NCBI RefSeq assembly: GCF_028607085.1
Contig: NZ_CP117411.1
Location: forward strand, 744,001 to 808,000
Reading direction: 5' to 3'
Origin: Sphingomonas naphthae
GTDB taxonomy: Bacteria > Pseudomonadota > Alphaproteobacteria > Sphingomonadales > Sphingomonadaceae
DNA length: 64,000 nt
How positions within the stretch are numbered: position 1 is the first letter of the stretch; every line of letters begins with the position of its first letter. The notes beneath the pieces are model-generated. The model did not search any database, was not told the DNA's origin, and saw nothing but the letters and a program-made list of their open reading frames with translations. Position numbers and translations under genes: made by a program. Below are positions 46,424 through 53,993 of this stretch, one piece after another.

Positions 46424-47052
46424 TTCGCCAGCACCCGCATCGCGGCGATGGCGTCGGCTTCCGAGATCACCTCGGCCATCTTGGCGGCCATATCGAAGAG
46501 GTTCTGTTCGTGCGGCCGCGCGTCGCGGTCGCCGCAGGCTTCGCGGATCACGAAGGGGGCGAAGCCGTGGCACAGCGCGTCGAGCGCCGAGGCGCGGACG
46601 CAGCCGGAGGTGGAATAGCCCGTCAGCAACACCGTATCGACCTGCATGGCATGGAGCGTCGAGGCGAGCGGGGTGGCGAAGAAGGCGGAAGGATATTTCT
46701 TGGAGACGATCATCTCGCCCGGTTCCGGCTGGAGCGTCGGCGGAAAGGCGCCGTCGGGCGAGCCCTTCAGAAAGGCTTTCAGCGCCGGCACCTTCTTGAA
46801 GAACATGCCTCCATCCGCGCCGCCCGCGTCATATTCGATGTTGGTAAAGATCACCGGCACGCCCGCCGTGCGCGCCGCCGCCGCCAGCCGCTCGTTGGAG
46901 GCCAGCGCATCCTCCACCCCGGCGTAGAGCGGGCAGGCGGGATCGAGATAGGCCATCACCACATCGACGATCAGCAACACCGGCCGCCGGCCGAAGGCGA
47001 GCCGCCCGCCGAAGCCGGCGGCGGCATAATCCGTGTCGAGATCATCCGGCAT
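46420..47052 (-). CDS. Isochorismatase-fold amidase (maleamate/N-carbamoylsarcosine amidase-like)
   Basis: A 210-residue cysteine hydrolase. Asp in LLIVDVVMAYLDP, Lys in IVSKKYPSAFFATPLAS and the nucleophilic Cys in GYSTSGCVRASALDALCHGF make up the catalytic triad. The SAFFATPLASTL and TSGCVRA blocks resemble NicF maleamate amidase and N-carbamoylsarcosine amidase rather than isochorismatase proper. It overlaps the lyase gene upstream by 11 bp and the symporter gene downstream by 4 bp. Next to an imidase-like and a maleate-isomerase-like gene it may hydrolyse a half-amide such as maleamate (inference). Confidence 0.85.
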   Translation of the reverse strand: MPDDLDTDYAAAGFGGRLAFGRRPVLLIVDVVMAYLDPACPLYAGVEDALASNERLAAAARTAGVPVIFTNIEYDAGGADGGMFFKKVPALKAFLKGSPDGAFPPTLQPEPGEMIVSKKYPSAFFATPLASTLHAMQVDTVLLTGYSTSGCVRASALDALCHGFAPFVIREACGDRDARPHEQNLFDMAAKMAEVISEADAIAAMRVLAK

Positions 47053-47932
47053 AACTATCCCCCTCGGCCAGCAGCGCGGCCGCCCCGGTGATGCGGTTCA
47101 TGGTGGCGAGATCGGCGATGGCGTCGCCCAACCCCTCGGTCGATCGGTGCGCGGCGAGATGCGCCAGCAGGCCGGGCGCCTGCGCGACGAGGCCGTGCAT
47201 CAGCAGCAGAGGGTGGATGGCGATGGCGAAACCCATCGCCTCCAGCTCCGCGCCGGATTTGGTGGCGGAGACCCCGCCCTCGACGAGATTGTGGACCAAG
47301 GGCACCCGCGCGGCGAAGCGGTTCGCGACGGCCTGCGTAGCGGCCAGATCGCGCGGCCCCTCGATGAAGAGCAGGTCGGCGCCCGCCTCCAGATAGGCTT
47401 CCGCCCGGTCCATCGCGGCGCCGATCCCCTCGGGGCCGACCGCGTCGGTGCGGGCGATCACCAGCATGTCGGTGCGTGCATCCACCGCCGCGCGGACCTT
47501 GCCGACCGCCTCGGCGATCGGCACCACGGCCTTGCCCGCCATATGGCCGCAGCGTTTCGGAAACACCTGATCCTCGATCTGGATCGCGCTGGCCCCGGCC
47601 CGCTCGAAACTTCGCACGGTGCGCTGCATGTTGAGCGCGTTGCCGAAGCCCGTATCGCCGTCGACGATCAGCGGAATGGCGATCCGGTCGCGGATCATGG
47701 CCACCGCATCGGCCGCCTCGCCCATCGTCGTCAGGCCGATATCGGGCCGGCCGAGCCGCGCCATCGACAGCGCACCCCCGCTCAGGAAGGCGGCCGGAAA
47801 GCCCGCCTGCTCGATCAGCAACGCGGTCAGCCCATCCCAGCAACCCGGCACCGACATCAAAGTGCGGCGGCCATGCTCGTCCGCCGCGATCAGCGATCGC
47901 AGCGCCGCGACATGGCCGCCCGCCGCCGCCAT
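47042..47932 (-). CDS. Isocitrate lyase / PEP mutase family C-C or C-P lyase
   Basis: A 296-residue (beta/alpha)8 enzyme of the PEPM/ICL superfamily: VPGCWDGLTALLIEQAGF, FLSGGALSMARLGRPDIGL, PLIVDGDTGFGNALN (Mg site), IQIEDQVFPKRCGHM and VIARTDAVG. The flexible loop has CGHM with a Cys like lyases of the methylisocitrate or dimethylmalate type, in contrast to the Asn of PEP mutases. It probably splits an alkylmalate-like or oxaloacetate-like acid. ATG 47932 shares one base with the stop of the deacetylase gene (TGATG). Confidence 0.87.
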   Translation of the reverse strand: MAAAGGHVAALRSLIAADEHGRRTLMSVPGCWDGLTALLIEQAGFPAAFLSGGALSMARLGRPDIGLTTMGEAADAVAMIRDRIAIPLIVDGDTGFGNALNMQRTVRSFERAGASAIQIEDQVFPKRCGHMAGKAVVPIAEAVGKVRAAVDARTDMLVIARTDAVGPEGIGAAMDRAEAYLEAGADLLFIEGPRDLAATQAVANRFAARVPLVHNLVEGGVSATKSGAELEAMGFAIAIHPLLLMHGLVAQAPGLLAHLAAHRSTEGLGDAIADLATMNRITGAAALLAEGDSYAG

Positions 47933-48846
47933 CAGCCGAGCTGGCCCGCAATGTGGCTCTCGTGGTTGGCGAGATACCAGTCGGCGATTTCCTCGCGGGT
48001 CGCCCACCATACGCCGGTCTTGGACTGGACGTGCTGGATGAACTCGCGGATGGCGCGGATGCGGTGCGCGCGGCCGGCGACGTGCGGGTGCAGGCCGACG
48101 TTCATGATCCGCCCGCTGGTCTCGCCTTCCTCATACAGCACGTCGAATTCCTCGATCAGCGCCTGGGCGAACTGGTCGGTGGTGAAATTCTTGCGGGTGA
48201 TGAAGGTGAAATCGTTGATTTCATTCGAGTAGGGCGTCGAGACGATCGGGCCGTTGGGCGTCCGCAACAGATACGGTTGATCGTCGTTCATGATGTCGCA
48301 GTAGAAGGTGCAGCCCTGCTCGGCGAGGATGTCGGCCGTCTGGAGCGTGCCGCGCAGCGAGGAGGAGAGCCAGCCCTTGGACTTGCGGCCGGTATGCTTC
48401 TCGAACGCGTCGAGCGTGCGGAGAACGATCTCGCGCTCCTTGGCCGGATCGAGCGCATAATCGGTCAGCAGCTCGCCCTGCTCCCAATTGTGGGCGAGCA
48501 ATTCCCAGCCGCGCTCCAGCACCGCGTCGGTCATCTGGCGGCGGCGCTCGAAGGTGACGGCGTTGGTGGTGCAGCTGGCCTTCACGCCCAGCTTGTCGAA
48601 CAGGTCGATCAGCCGCCAGATGCCGACCCGCTGGCCATATTCGCGCCAGCTGTAGTTCGGGAAATCGGGCGTATGGCCGGGCAGGATATCCGGCAGGATC
48701 GCGGGGCCGCCGGCATAATAAGGCTTGGGCGTATCCTTGGTGAGATCCCACGTCTCCAGATTGAACGTCAGGATCAGCGCGACCCGCGCGCCGTTCGGCC
48801 ACTTCAGCGGCTGGCGGTCGGGCAGGGGGACGTAATCATATTCCAT
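47932..48846 (-). CDS. Polysaccharide-deacetylase-fold amidohydrolase (PuuE/cyclic-imidase-like)
   Basis: A 304-residue NodB-fold hydrolase of the PuuE type: RVALILTFNLETWDL, HTPDFPNYSWREYGQRVGIW, AHNWEQGELL, GWLSSSLRGTLQTADILAEQGC and NVGLHPHVAGRAHRIRAI. It has no signal peptide, so it is cytoplasmic, which fits allantoinases and cyclic-imide hydrolases and not cell-wall deacetylases. The neighbouring amidase and isomerase favour imide ring opening (inference). ATG 48846 has GAGGAG 7 nt upstream. Next to the Asp/Glu racemase-family gene with an 11-bp gap. Confidence 0.86.
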   Translation of the reverse strand: MEYDYVPLPDRQPLKWPNGARVALILTFNLETWDLTKDTPKPYYAGGPAILPDILPGHTPDFPNYSWREYGQRVGIWRLIDLFDKLGVKASCTTNAVTFERRRQMTDAVLERGWELLAHNWEQGELLTDYALDPAKEREIVLRTLDAFEKHTGRKSKGWLSSSLRGTLQTADILAEQGCTFYCDIMNDDQPYLLRTPNGPIVSTPYSNEINDFTFITRKNFTTDQFAQALIEEFDVLYEEGETSGRIMNVGLHPHVAGRAHRIRAIREFIQHVQSKTGVWWATREEIADWYLANHESHIAGQLG

Positions 48847-48857
48847 CGGGATACTCC

Positions 48858-49592
48858 TCAATACTCGGAGAGCAGGCGGCCGAAGCCGTCCATCTGATCG
48901 GCGATGCCCATGGATCGGAGAGCATGCCAATAGGTCGCGGTGTTGATCGCGATCACCGGCTTTTCCAGCCAGAATTCGGCGGCGGCGGCGACCTCGGCGA
49001 AGGCGAGATTGGTGCCCGCCTGAATGATCGCGTCGACGCCTTCGGACACTTCGATCGCGGCGCGCTTCAGGGTCTGCTTGCTCTCGTGCGCGATCAGCAT
49101 GGGGGAGGGGGATTTCAGGCCGACGAGGTTGACCACCTCATAGCCCTGATCCTCGAAGAATTTCTTCACGTTGGCGTCGCCCACCGGCATGTAGGGGGTG
49201 ATGATGCCGATTTTCCTGATGGGCTTTCCGCCGCTTTCATAAGCCTTGATCGCGGCGTCCACGGCGGTCGATCCCATGATGACGGGCACGCCGCCGGTGC
49301 GCTCCAGCATCTTCTTGTGGAGCCGGTCGGCGCCCTCGGCCCCGTCCCAGAAGGTTTCGGCCGACATGCCCATGATGACGCAGCCCGGCTCCATCGACAT
49401 CGACACGTCGACCGCGTCGAACGTGGCGTCGCGGATCGATTGCAGCATCACCATGAAACTGTCGTCGTCCGTCACCTTCGTGTCGGGAATGGCGATGCGG
49501 GAAAAGTGGTTGGTGACGTTACGCGGCTGCATCGCCGCATATTCCGGCTCCACGCTGGTGTTGGTGGAGGGCGCCACCACCGCGAACTTCAT
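48858..49592 (-). CDS. Maleate isomerase / Asp-Glu racemase superfamily protein
   Basis: A 244-residue two-domain enzyme. The first nucleophile-site region is PSTNTSVEPEYAAM near residues 8-21, followed by VIMGMSAETFWDG; the second domain contains VGLKSPSPMLIAHES and AIIQAGTNLAFAEVA. The second Cys typical of maleate isomerases is replaced by Gly-Thr-Asn in the latter motif, while Cys in PGCVIMG is elsewhere, so it may be a decarboxylase or isomerase variant. The start ATG 49592 gives the family N terminus MKFAVVAPSTNT; a GTG at 49616 would add eight residues. First gene of the operon. Confidence 0.82.
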   Translation of the reverse strand: MKFAVVAPSTNTSVEPEYAAMQPRNVTNHFSRIAIPDTKVTDDDSFMVMLQSIRDATFDAVDVSMSMEPGCVIMGMSAETFWDGAEGADRLHKKMLERTGGVPVIMGSTAVDAAIKAYESGGKPIRKIGIITPYMPVGDANVKKFFEDQGYEVVNLVGLKSPSPMLIAHESKQTLKRAAIEVSEGVDAIIQAGTNLAFAEVAAAAEFWLEKPVIAINTATYWHALRSMGIADQMDGFGRLLSEY

Positions 49593-49784
49593 TCGGCTTC
49601 CAAGCGAATCGACCACCGGCCCGTCCTCACACGTTGCAATCTGATACGCGATCTATGCGCCCGCCGTGGGGCGGCATGAGGGCGACCCTGCGGCTTTTCC
49701 GGCAGGTGGAGAAAAGTCGGCCATCGCATCGCGTTGGTCGCCGTCCCGCCTAGTTTCAGGATCAGCAAACGGGGGAGACAGACG

Positions 49785-50072
49785 ATGCCGGCCTATATCG
49801 TGGCGACCGTCACCATCCTGGATCAGGACAAGTTCAAGACCTATGGCGCGGCGATCGCCGGCCTCAGCGAGAAGTTCGGCGGCGAGCCGCTGGTGCGCGG
49901 CCCGGTGGCCGAGGTGCTGGAAGGCGACGGCATTGTCGGCGAGCGGGTGGTCGTCACCCGCTTTCCCGACGCGGACGCGGCGCGCGGCTATATCGGATCG
50001 GCGGAATATCGCGCGGCGGCGGCCAATCGGGTCGGCGCGGCGGTGGTTGTCATGCGGCTGATCGAAGGCTGA
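49785..50072 (+). CDS. DUF1330 domain protein
   Basis: A 95-residue protein with a dimeric alpha/beta-barrel (ferredoxin-like) fold of the DUF1330 type: MPAYIVATVTILDQDKFKTY, EPLVRGPVAEVLEGD and RVVVTRFPDADAARGYIGSAEYRAAA. No catalytic role is proven for the family; members often lie in catabolic loci. ATG 49785 has GGGGGAG upstream. It is followed 37 bp later by an FAD monooxygenase and the pair diverges from the operon at 48858-44315. Confidence 0.87.
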   Translation: MPAYIVATVTILDQDKFKTYGAAIAGLSEKFGGEPLVRGPVAEVLEGDGIVGERVVVTRFPDADAARGYIGSAEYRAAAANRVGAAVVVMRLIEG

Positions 50073-50109
50073 TCGCCCCTCCCGCGACCCTCAGACATAC
50101 GGAAAGATA

Positions 50110-51291
50110 ATGGAAAGAACCCAGGTTCTGATCGCCGGCGCCGGCCCGGTCGGCGCGGTCGCGGCTTATGTGCTGGCCAAGGCGGGCATCGATGTCGTGC
50201 TGGTCGAAGCGGCCAATGCCATCCCGCAGGACATGCGCGCCTCGACCATCCACCCGCCGACGCTTCAGATGCTAGAGGATTGGGGGCTGCTGCCGGAGCT
50301 GGAGGCGCAGGGCCTGCGCGCGCCGGTCTATCAATATCGCAACCGCCGTTCGGGCGGGGTGCTGTCGTTCGATATGGGCGAACTGGCCGATATCTCGGCC
50401 CACCCCTATCGGCTGCAATGCGAGCAGTTCAAGATCGTCGCCACCGCGACCGATCAGCCCGAACTGGCCGGCCGCACCCGTTTCGGCCAGCGGATCATCT
50501 GGTTCGAGCAGGATGCAGACGGCGTCACCGCCACCTGCGAGACGGCGCACGGCACCGCCACCTACCGCGCCGATTTCCTGCTGGGCGCGGACGGCGCCAA
50601 TTCGCTTGTCCGCAAGCTGATCGGCGTGCCGTTCGATGGCTTCACCTACCCCGAGAAATTCCTGACGCTCTCGACCGATTATCCCGTCGAGCAGCATTTC
50701 CCCGGCCTCGCCAACGTCAGCTACGTCGCCGATGCCGAGGAATGGTATGTGCTGCTGCGCGTGCCGGGCCTGTGGCGCCTGCTGGTGCCCGCCGATCCCG
50801 AGAAATCGGACGAGGAATTGCTGAGCGACGCCAAGAAGAACGAAGTGTTCGGCGGCCTGCTCGGCATCGACGCGAGCGCCATCCAGACGCACCACCGTAC
50901 CATCTATCGCGTCCACCAGCGGGTCGTGTCGCGCTACGATCATGGCCGGGTGCTGCTGATGGGCGACGCCGCCCACCTCAACAATCCGCTCGGCGGCTTC
51001 GGCATGAACAGCGGTCTGCACGACGCCTGGAACCTGACCGACAAGTTAAAGCGGGTGATCCTGGGCGGCGAGGCTTATGCCCCGCTGTTCGAGCAATATG
51101 ATCGCCAGCGCCGCACGATCATGCACGAATTCGTCCAGGCGCAGACGATCCAGAACAAGGCCGACATGCTCGATGCCGATCAGCGGCAGGCCAAGTTCGA
51201 GGAGGTGCTGGCCGATCCGGTCAAGCGCCGCAACCACCTGCTGCGCCAGTCGATGTACGACAGCCGCGCGCGGGAAGCGGAGATCGGGTGA
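50110..51291 (+). CDS. FAD-dependent aromatic monooxygenase (PHBH/UbiH type)
   Basis: Flavoprotein hydroxylase of 393 residues. The Rossmann GAGPVGAVAAYVLAKAG (residues about 9-25) binds FAD, DFLLGADGANSLVRKLIG is the DG motif, and GRVLLMGDAAHLNNPLGGFGMNSGLHDAWNL is the GD motif. It is shorter than phenol-hydroxylase-type members and lacks their thioredoxin-like C terminus. It likely hydroxylates an aromatic or unsaturated ring with NAD(P)H and O2; substrate unknown. ATG 50110 has GGAAAG at 4 nt. A REP-type repeat follows downstream. Confidence 0.9.
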   Translation: MERTQVLIAGAGPVGAVAAYVLAKAGIDVVLVEAANAIPQDMRASTIHPPTLQMLEDWGLLPELEAQGLRAPVYQYRNRRSGGVLSFDMGELADISAHPYRLQCEQFKIVATATDQPELAGRTRFGQRIIWFEQDADGVTATCETAHGTATYRADFLLGADGANSLVRKLIGVPFDGFTYPEKFLTLSTDYPVEQHFPGLANVSYVADAEEWYVLLRVPGLWRLLVPADPEKSDEELLSDAKKNEVFGGLLGIDASAIQTHHRTIYRVHQRVVSRYDHGRVLLMGDAAHLNNPLGGFGMNSGLHDAWNLTDKLKRVILGGEAYAPLFEQYDRQRRTIMHEFVQAQTIQNKADMLDADQRQAKFEEVLADPVKRRNHLLRQSMYDSRAREAEIG

Positions 51292-51329
51292 TGGGCGGCC
51301 GGTCGCGATTGGTGATCGGCCCCCTCTCT

Positions 51330-51413
51330 CCGTTCGTCCTGAGCGTAGTCGAAGGACGTGCCCCAGGCGCTGCGTCCGGTCGCACGTGCTTCGACTTCGC
51401 TCAGCACGAACGG
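51330..51413. repeat. REP-type inverted repeat between monooxygenase and IclR genes
   Basis: Arms 51330-51360 and 51383-51413 are inverted copies with three mismatches around a 22-nt spacer; core CCGTTCGTCCTGAGCG and GTCGAAG. It is the same family as the copy inserted in mtaB (22188-22272). It lies between convergent genes. Confidence 0.85.
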
Positions 51414-51445
51414 GCTGGGGTTGCGCACGGATTAAAGGCGCGGCC

Positions 51446-52252
51446 TCACCCGTTCGCCGCCACCGGGGTCCGCCCCCAGCTATCCTCGATCGCCCGCGCG
51501 GTGCGGCTGAGCGAGGCGAAGAATTGGCGCGCGGCGTCCCCCGGCCGCATCGCGGTCGAGAAGAATACCAGGGTCAGCGTCCCCGCCAGCAGCTCGCCAT
51601 CGAACAGGGGCACCGAGATCGACGAGGTCTTGCCCGGATTGAGCGTGTGCGGGTTGCGCACGTGGATGGCGAAGCCGTCGCTCCTGATCTTCTGCGGCAG
51701 ATAGTCGTTCTCGAACATCACCAGCGCCTCGCGGTCGATGCCCTCGGCCAGCTTCAGCCCGTCGATCAATATCTGCCGCTCCTCGGGCGGCGCGAAGGAG
51801 AGGTAGACCAGCCCTGACGCGCAGGTGAGGATCGGCAGCGAGAAACCGGGATGATAATGATTGAAGGTCAGCGAGGTCAGGCTGTGCGTCGAATCGCGCA
51901 CCACCATCGCATGGCCGACGCGGGTGACGAACGACACCGGCCACAGGATTTCGCGGGTCAGCGCCTCCAGATGCGGCCGCGCGCCGGAAACCCAGCGGCT
52001 GTAGCCCTGGAAACCGTGGCTGAGCGTCTGTACCAGCGCCGCCGGGCGATAATATTTACGGCCCGTCTCCCGCTCGACCATGCCCTCGTGGATCAGGGTT
52101 TCGACCAGCCGGCAGGCGGTGGGGTAGGGCACGCCCGATAGCTGGGCGATGGTCGTCATGTTGGCGGAGCCAGCGCGGTTGATCGCCTGCAACACCGCGA
52201 TAGCGCGGCTGACGGCGCGGATGGGGACGCCATTGCTGTCCTGATCGAGCAT
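51446..52252 (-). CDS. IclR family transcriptional regulator
   Basis: A 268-residue regulator. The N-terminal winged helix (VSRAIAVLQAINRAGSANMTT, AQLSGVPYPTACRLVETLIHEG) is followed by the IclR effector domain (PVSFVTRVGHAMVVRDSTHS; LPILTCASGLVYLSF; LPQKIRSDGFAIHVRN; SISVPLFDGELLAGTLTL). It is last in the Rieske operon and shares one base with the MFS gene (TGATG), so it may be made along with it and control it in response to a pathway compound. Confidence 0.92.
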   Translation of the reverse strand: MLDQDSNGVPIRAVSRAIAVLQAINRAGSANMTTIAQLSGVPYPTACRLVETLIHEGMVERETGRKYYRPAALVQTLSHGFQGYSRWVSGARPHLEALTREILWPVSFVTRVGHAMVVRDSTHSLTSLTFNHYHPGFSLPILTCASGLVYLSFAPPEERQILIDGLKLAEGIDREALVMFENDYLPQKIRSDGFAIHVRNPHTLNPGKTSSISVPLFDGELLAGTLTLVFFSTAMRPGDAARQFFASLSRTARAIEDSWGRTPVAANG

Positions 52253-53502
52253 CAGCGGGCTGCCTCCGTCGTCGCCTCGAAGCGGGGATAGCGGCCGAGC
52301 ATCAGGAGGAGAAGGGCCGCCACCGCGAAGGTGCCCGCCGTCACCAGCAGCACCGGCACGTAGGAGCCGGTGGCGTCGCGGATCTTGCCGAAGGCGGCCG
52401 CGCCGACGGCGGCGCCCAGCGCGAAGCCGATCCACGGCGCCGAGAAGATCTTGCCGTAATTGCGGAAGCCGAAATAGCGGGCGCACAGGAAGCCCATCAT
52501 GTCGAATTCCATGCCGGCGGTCAGCCCGATCGCGACCACCGCGAAGCCGATCATCGCCGGGCCGACATCGGGCGAGGCGAGCAGCAGGCACCCGCCGATC
52601 GGCAGCAGCAGGATCGCCGCCGCCACGCCCGGCGCCCAGAAGCGATCGAGCAACCAGCCGGTGCCGACCCGGCCGGCGATCACCGAAATGCCGATCAAGC
52701 TGGCAAAGCCCGCTGCCTCCATGGCCGAGAAACCCCGATCCGTGATGAGCGGCACCAGATTGGGGATTGACCCCGCCACGCCGAACGACAGGAACACGAA
52801 GGCGATCGAGACCAGCCACATGCGATAGCCGCCGACGGCTTCACGCAGGGTGAGGCCGGGCAGATCCTCATGCGCTTTGGCCCGCGTCGTCGGCCGTTCG
52901 CGGAAGAACAGGAGGGTGGGGATCAGGCCCAGCACGATCACGGCGGCCGCCAGCACGAAATAGGCCGAGCGCCAGCCATGGCTCGCCACCAGCGCCGTCA
53001 CCAGCGGCGGGGCGACGACGGCGGTGAAGCCGTTGCCCATCAGGGTGAGGCCCAGCGCCAGCCCCCGGCTCTTCACGAACCAGTCGGAGACGCCGCGCGT
53101 CCAGGTGATCGCGGTCGATCCCGAGGCGAGCAGCGACATCGCCACCCACAGGCCATACCACATCGGCAGGCTCGGCCCGGCCAGACCCAGCAGCACCAGC
53201 ACCACCGCCAGCAGGCCCAAGCCGATCGCCGCCATCGCCCGCGCGCCATAGCGATCGGTCAGCCAGCCGGTCGGCACGGCGGCCAGCACCATGCCGATCA
53301 TCGAGAAGGCCAGGCTCGCCTGGATCGCGCCCCGGCTCCAGCCGAATTCCGCCGCGATCGGCCCGGCCAGCACGCCGAGCGAATAGAAGGGCACCGCCGA
53401 CACGCTGAGCGCGCTGCCGAGGAAGGCGCCGAGGAGGATTTTCCAGCCCCCGCCGCGGGCCTCGTCGATGAAATCGCTGCGGTTCGCTGGCCCCACGCCC
53501 AA
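52252..53502 (-). CDS. MFS transporter
   Basis: A 416-residue 12-helix permease: FGWSRGAIQASLAFSMIG, AVPTGWLTDRYGARAMAAIG and the second half GWLLDRFWAPGVAAAILL. It belongs to the monocarboxylate/oxalate-formate type of MFS seen beside aromatic and organic-acid catabolism genes. The start is TTG 53502 or an inner GTG two codons later; the first 15 residues are unconserved. It follows the Rieske beta gene after five bases and overlaps the IclR gene. Confidence 0.88.
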   Translation of the reverse strand: MGVGPANRSDFIDEARGGGWKILLGAFLGSALSVSAVPFYSLGVLAGPIAAEFGWSRGAIQASLAFSMIGMVLAAVPTGWLTDRYGARAMAAIGLGLLAVVLVLLGLAGPSLPMWYGLWVAMSLLASGSTAITWTRGVSDWFVKSRGLALGLTLMGNGFTAVVAPPLVTALVASHGWRSAYFVLAAAVIVLGLIPTLLFFRERPTTRAKAHEDLPGLTLREAVGGYRMWLVSIAFVFLSFGVAGSIPNLVPLITDRGFSAMEAAGFASLIGISVIAGRVGTGWLLDRFWAPGVAAAILLLPIGGCLLLASPDVGPAMIGFAVVAIGLTAGMEFDMMGFLCARYFGFRNYGKIFSAPWIGFALGAAVGAAAFGKIRDATGSYVPVLLVTAGTFAVAALLLLMLGRYPRFEATTEAAR

Positions 53503-53507
53503 ATCCT

Positions 53508-53993
53508 TCAGATCGAGTAGATGTCGATGATCGAGGGCAGGCGCGCGTTCATCACCTCGATGCGCTTGGCCGCGATCACCCCCCGGCGGATGACATGTTC
53601 ATAGCGGCCGAACAGCCGCGTGACCCGGTCGTTGCGCAGATCGTAGCTGTCGACCGCCCAGTTGGAGGCGATCGTCACATCCTCGCCCGATATCGTGCCG
53701 CGCGCGTTGCTGATCGCGTGGATCGTGCGCGGCAGCGGATCGGAGGCAAGCGACCGGCCCGAGGTGATGCGCTGCACGCGATCCTCCAGCCCCTCGCGCC
53801 CCGCATAATAGATCAGCGAAATCTCCCGCATGGGATCGGCGCTCATCCGGTCCTCGTCGATCCACGAGGGCGCCCAATAGGTGCAATCGGGCGCGTAGAG
53901 CGCGAGCCAATCCTGCCACTGGCGCCGATCGAGCAGGTCGGCCTCGCGATAGATTGTGTCGATCGCCTGCGCGATCCGCTGGTCGTCGCTCAC
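53508..53993 (-). CDS. Ring-hydroxylating dioxygenase beta subunit
   Basis: A 161-residue small subunit with the SnoaL-like cone fold: READLLDRRQWQDWLALYA, MSADPMREISLIYYAGREGL, EDRVQRITSGRSLASDPLPR and THAISNA-like TIHAISNARGTI. The sequence pattern is near BenB/AntB (benzoate and anthranilate dioxygenases). The start is GTG 53993, overlapping the alpha-subunit stop as GTGA. Confidence 0.9.
   Translation of the reverse strand: MSDDQRIAQAIDTIYREADLLDRRQWQDWLALYAPDCTYWAPSWIDEDRMSADPMREISLIYYAGREGLEDRVQRITSGRSLASDPLPRTIHAISNARGTISGEDVTIASNWAVDSYDLRNDRVTRLFGRYEHVIRRGVIAAKRIEVMNARLPSIIDIYSI

Noticed and set aside
44351-46618. 755-residue plus-strand open frame opposite SDR and symporter genes
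   Set aside because: Spans two well-supported minus-strand genes; low-complexity Arg/Gly/His/Glu composition typical of antisense frames.
48858-49592. Hydantoin or allantoin racemase as the identity of the Asp/Glu-racemase-fold protein, making the operon a purine route
   Set aside because: PSTNT and the ETFWDG block match maleate-isomerase-like members better, and no urate, allantoate or ureidoglycolate genes are present.
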